A DNA stretch of 64,000 bases. Origin: Pseudoalteromonas sp. GCY (GTDB lineage: Bacteria; Pseudomonadota; Gammaproteobacteria; Enterobacterales; Alteromonadaceae). The position numbers and the translations under genes were made by a program. The stretch covers positions 1,414,501-1,478,500 of the forward strand of contig NZ_CP068023.1 of NCBI RefSeq assembly GCF_016695175.1, written 5' to 3'. Below are positions 62,764-64,000 of the stretch, piece after piece. The notes beneath the pieces are model-generated. The model saw only the letters and a list, made by a program, of their open reading frames with translations, was not told where the DNA came from and made no database searches. Positions within the stretch are counted from its first letter, which is position 1; each line of letters opens with the position of its first letter.

Positions 62764-64000
62764 ATGAACCCAATAAACAAAAAGTCACTCAGCGAAACCG
62801 ATATCATCACTAAGTACATTATGCCTGCCATCAAAGAAGCTGGTTGGAATGATATGACGCAAATACGTCAAGAAGTGAAGCTTCGAGATGGCAAAGTGGT
62901 TGTACGCGGCACTGTAGCTGGTCGAAAATCTGTTAAGTCAGCAGATATTGTTCTTTACCATAAACCTAGTATGCCGTTAGCTGTTATTGAAGCTAAAGCC
63001 AATAAACACGAAATTGGCAAAGGGATGCAGCAAGGTTTAGATTATGCCAATTTATTAGATGTGCCATTTATATTTGCCAGTAATGGCGACGGTTTCGTAT
63101 TTCACGATAAAACCAATCCAGCACAATTAGAGTCAGAAATAACTCTGAAAGACTTCCCAACACCCGCACAGCTGTGGGATAAATTCTGCACATACAAAGG
63201 CTACCAACCAGCTCAACTACCTATAATCACACAAGATTACTATGATGACGGTTCTGGAAAATCTCCACGCTACTATCAGCTGCAAGCAATAAACAAAACG
63301 GTTGAAGCTGTATCATCAGGCCAAGACCGTATTTTATTGGTCATGGCAACAGGCACGGGTAAAACCTATACGGCTTTTCAAATTATCTGGCGTTTATGGA
63401 AAGCAAAAGCCAAAAAACGAATTTTGTTTTTAGCCGATAGAAATGTATTAGTCGATCAAACTCGTATCAATGACTTTCAGCCTTTTGGTCAAGCGATGAC
63501 TAAAATCACAGGCAGAAAAGTAGACCCTGCATACGAAGTTTATTTAGCACTATACCAAGCACTAACAGGCCCTGAAGAAAGCCAAAAAGCATACAAGCAA
63601 GTTGACCCAAATTTCTTTGACCTCATCATCATCGACGAATGCCACAGAGGTAGTGCATCAGAAGATAGCGCCTGGCGAGAAATACTCGAATACTTCAACT
63701 CTGCGACCCAAGTCGGCCTTACGGCAACACCAAAAGAGACTGACGAAGTATCTAACATCGATTACTTTGGCGAGCCTGTTTATCAATATTCATTAAAACA
63801 AGGTATTGAAGATGGGTTTTTAGCGCCATATAAAGTGGTTCGTGTTGATATAGATGTCGATCTACAAGGTTGGCGACCAACTAAGGGTATGGTCGATAAA
63901 AACGGCCATGTAATTGAAGACCGTATCTATAACCAAAAAGATTTTGACCGTACAATGGTAATAGATGAGCGCACGCAGTTAGTGGCAGAAACCATCACCA
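62764..64000 (+). CDS. hsdR: Type I restriction endonuclease subunit R, N-terminal part
   Basis: The first 412 residues of HsdR; the gene runs past the window end. The nuclease motif (Asp61 ... Glu76-x-Lys78 in VIEAKANK) is followed by helicase motif I MATGTGKT (Lys200), motif II DECH and motif III TATPKE. HsdR cuts and translocates DNA in a type I restriction-modification complex with HsdM and HsdS, which should be encoded beyond the window. AAAGGAAG precedes ATG 62764. The EcoEI-like architecture is suggested by the N-terminal nuclease and motif spacing. Confidence 0.95.
   Translation, partial: MNPINKKSLSETDIITKYIMPAIKEAGWNDMTQIRQEVKLRDGKVVVRGTVAGRKSVKSADIVLYHKPSMPLAVIEAKANKHEIGKGMQQGLDYANLLDVPFIFASNGDGFVFHDKTNPAQLESEITLKDFPTPAQLWDKFCTYKGYQPAQLPIITQDYYDDGSGKSPRYYQLQAINKTVEAVSSGQDRILLVMATGTGKTYTAFQIIWRLWKAKAKKRILFLADRNVLVDQTRINDFQPFGQAMTKITGRKVDPAYEVYLALYQALTGPEESQKAYKQVDPNFFDLIIIDECHRGSASEDSAWREILEYFNSATQVGLTATPKETDEVSNIDYFGEPVYQYSLKQGIEDGFLAPYKVVRVDIDVDLQGWRPTKGMVDKNGHVIEDRIYNQKDFDRTMVIDERTQLVAETIT

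Overview
The window reads as a chromosomal segment of a marine gammaproteobacterium close to Pseudoalteromonas. I base this on gene content and order, not on a database search: a polar chemotaxis operon ending in parC-parP-cheW-DUF2802 followed by a full ccmABCDEFGHI operon, a TtpC/ExbB/ExbD/TonB2-type energy-transduction operon, leucine dehydrogenase, sdaA/nudL/pabB and a one-subunit class I fumarase. The + strand opens inside cheA and ends inside a type I restriction hsdR, so both edges are partial genes.

Layout. 1-4802: end of the flagellar/chemotaxis operon (cheA, cheB, parC, parP, cheW, DUF2802), with a strong terminator-like hairpin inside the DUF2802 gene. 4851-7624 (-): an FlhB C-terminal-like protein and a FliK-like protein. 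7728-15465: cytochrome c maturation (ccmA-I) plus mlaA, closed by a bidirectional terminator. 15512-18840 (-): a TonB-dependent copper receptor and an EAL/HDOD protein. 19158-24566: putP, bcp/gcvR (-), bamC and a YjiH-type membrane protein.

25163-39894 is the main accessory region. Eleven same-strand genes lie at short or zero spacing, most with AAGGA-type ribosome sites, and all encode predicted exported or membrane-anchored proteins. They are three Cys-containing helical or mixed proteins, a membrane-anchored coiled-coil protein, a PKD-repeat lipoprotein and seven small secreted proteins, at least five of them tandem paralogues. They converge on an S8 (kexin-like) protease lipoprotein and a small exported companion. 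I recognise no described system here, and this is the best candidate for an undescribed one.

40129-55881 is mostly core metabolism and envelope: a PspB-like peptide, sdaA, nudL, pabB, fumarase, leucine dehydrogenase, a CAT-fold acetyltransferase, the DUF3450/TtpC/ExbB/ExbD/TonB2/TPR operon, a degenerate DUF885-like lipoprotein, a DksA/TraR-type zinc-finger protein and dusC. 56143-58478 is a ribosomal-peptide metallophore operon of HvfABC/bufferin type: a precursor with nine 17-residue units carrying 17 Cys, the MNIO (DUF692) enzyme and its DUF2063 partner. 58603-62176 holds a 39-residue membrane peptide, apt, dnaX (with what looks like a conserved programmed -1 frameshift site) and ybaB. The expected recR does not follow ybaB; instead there is AT-rich DNA with a decayed small ORF and then hsdR, which looks like an island junction.
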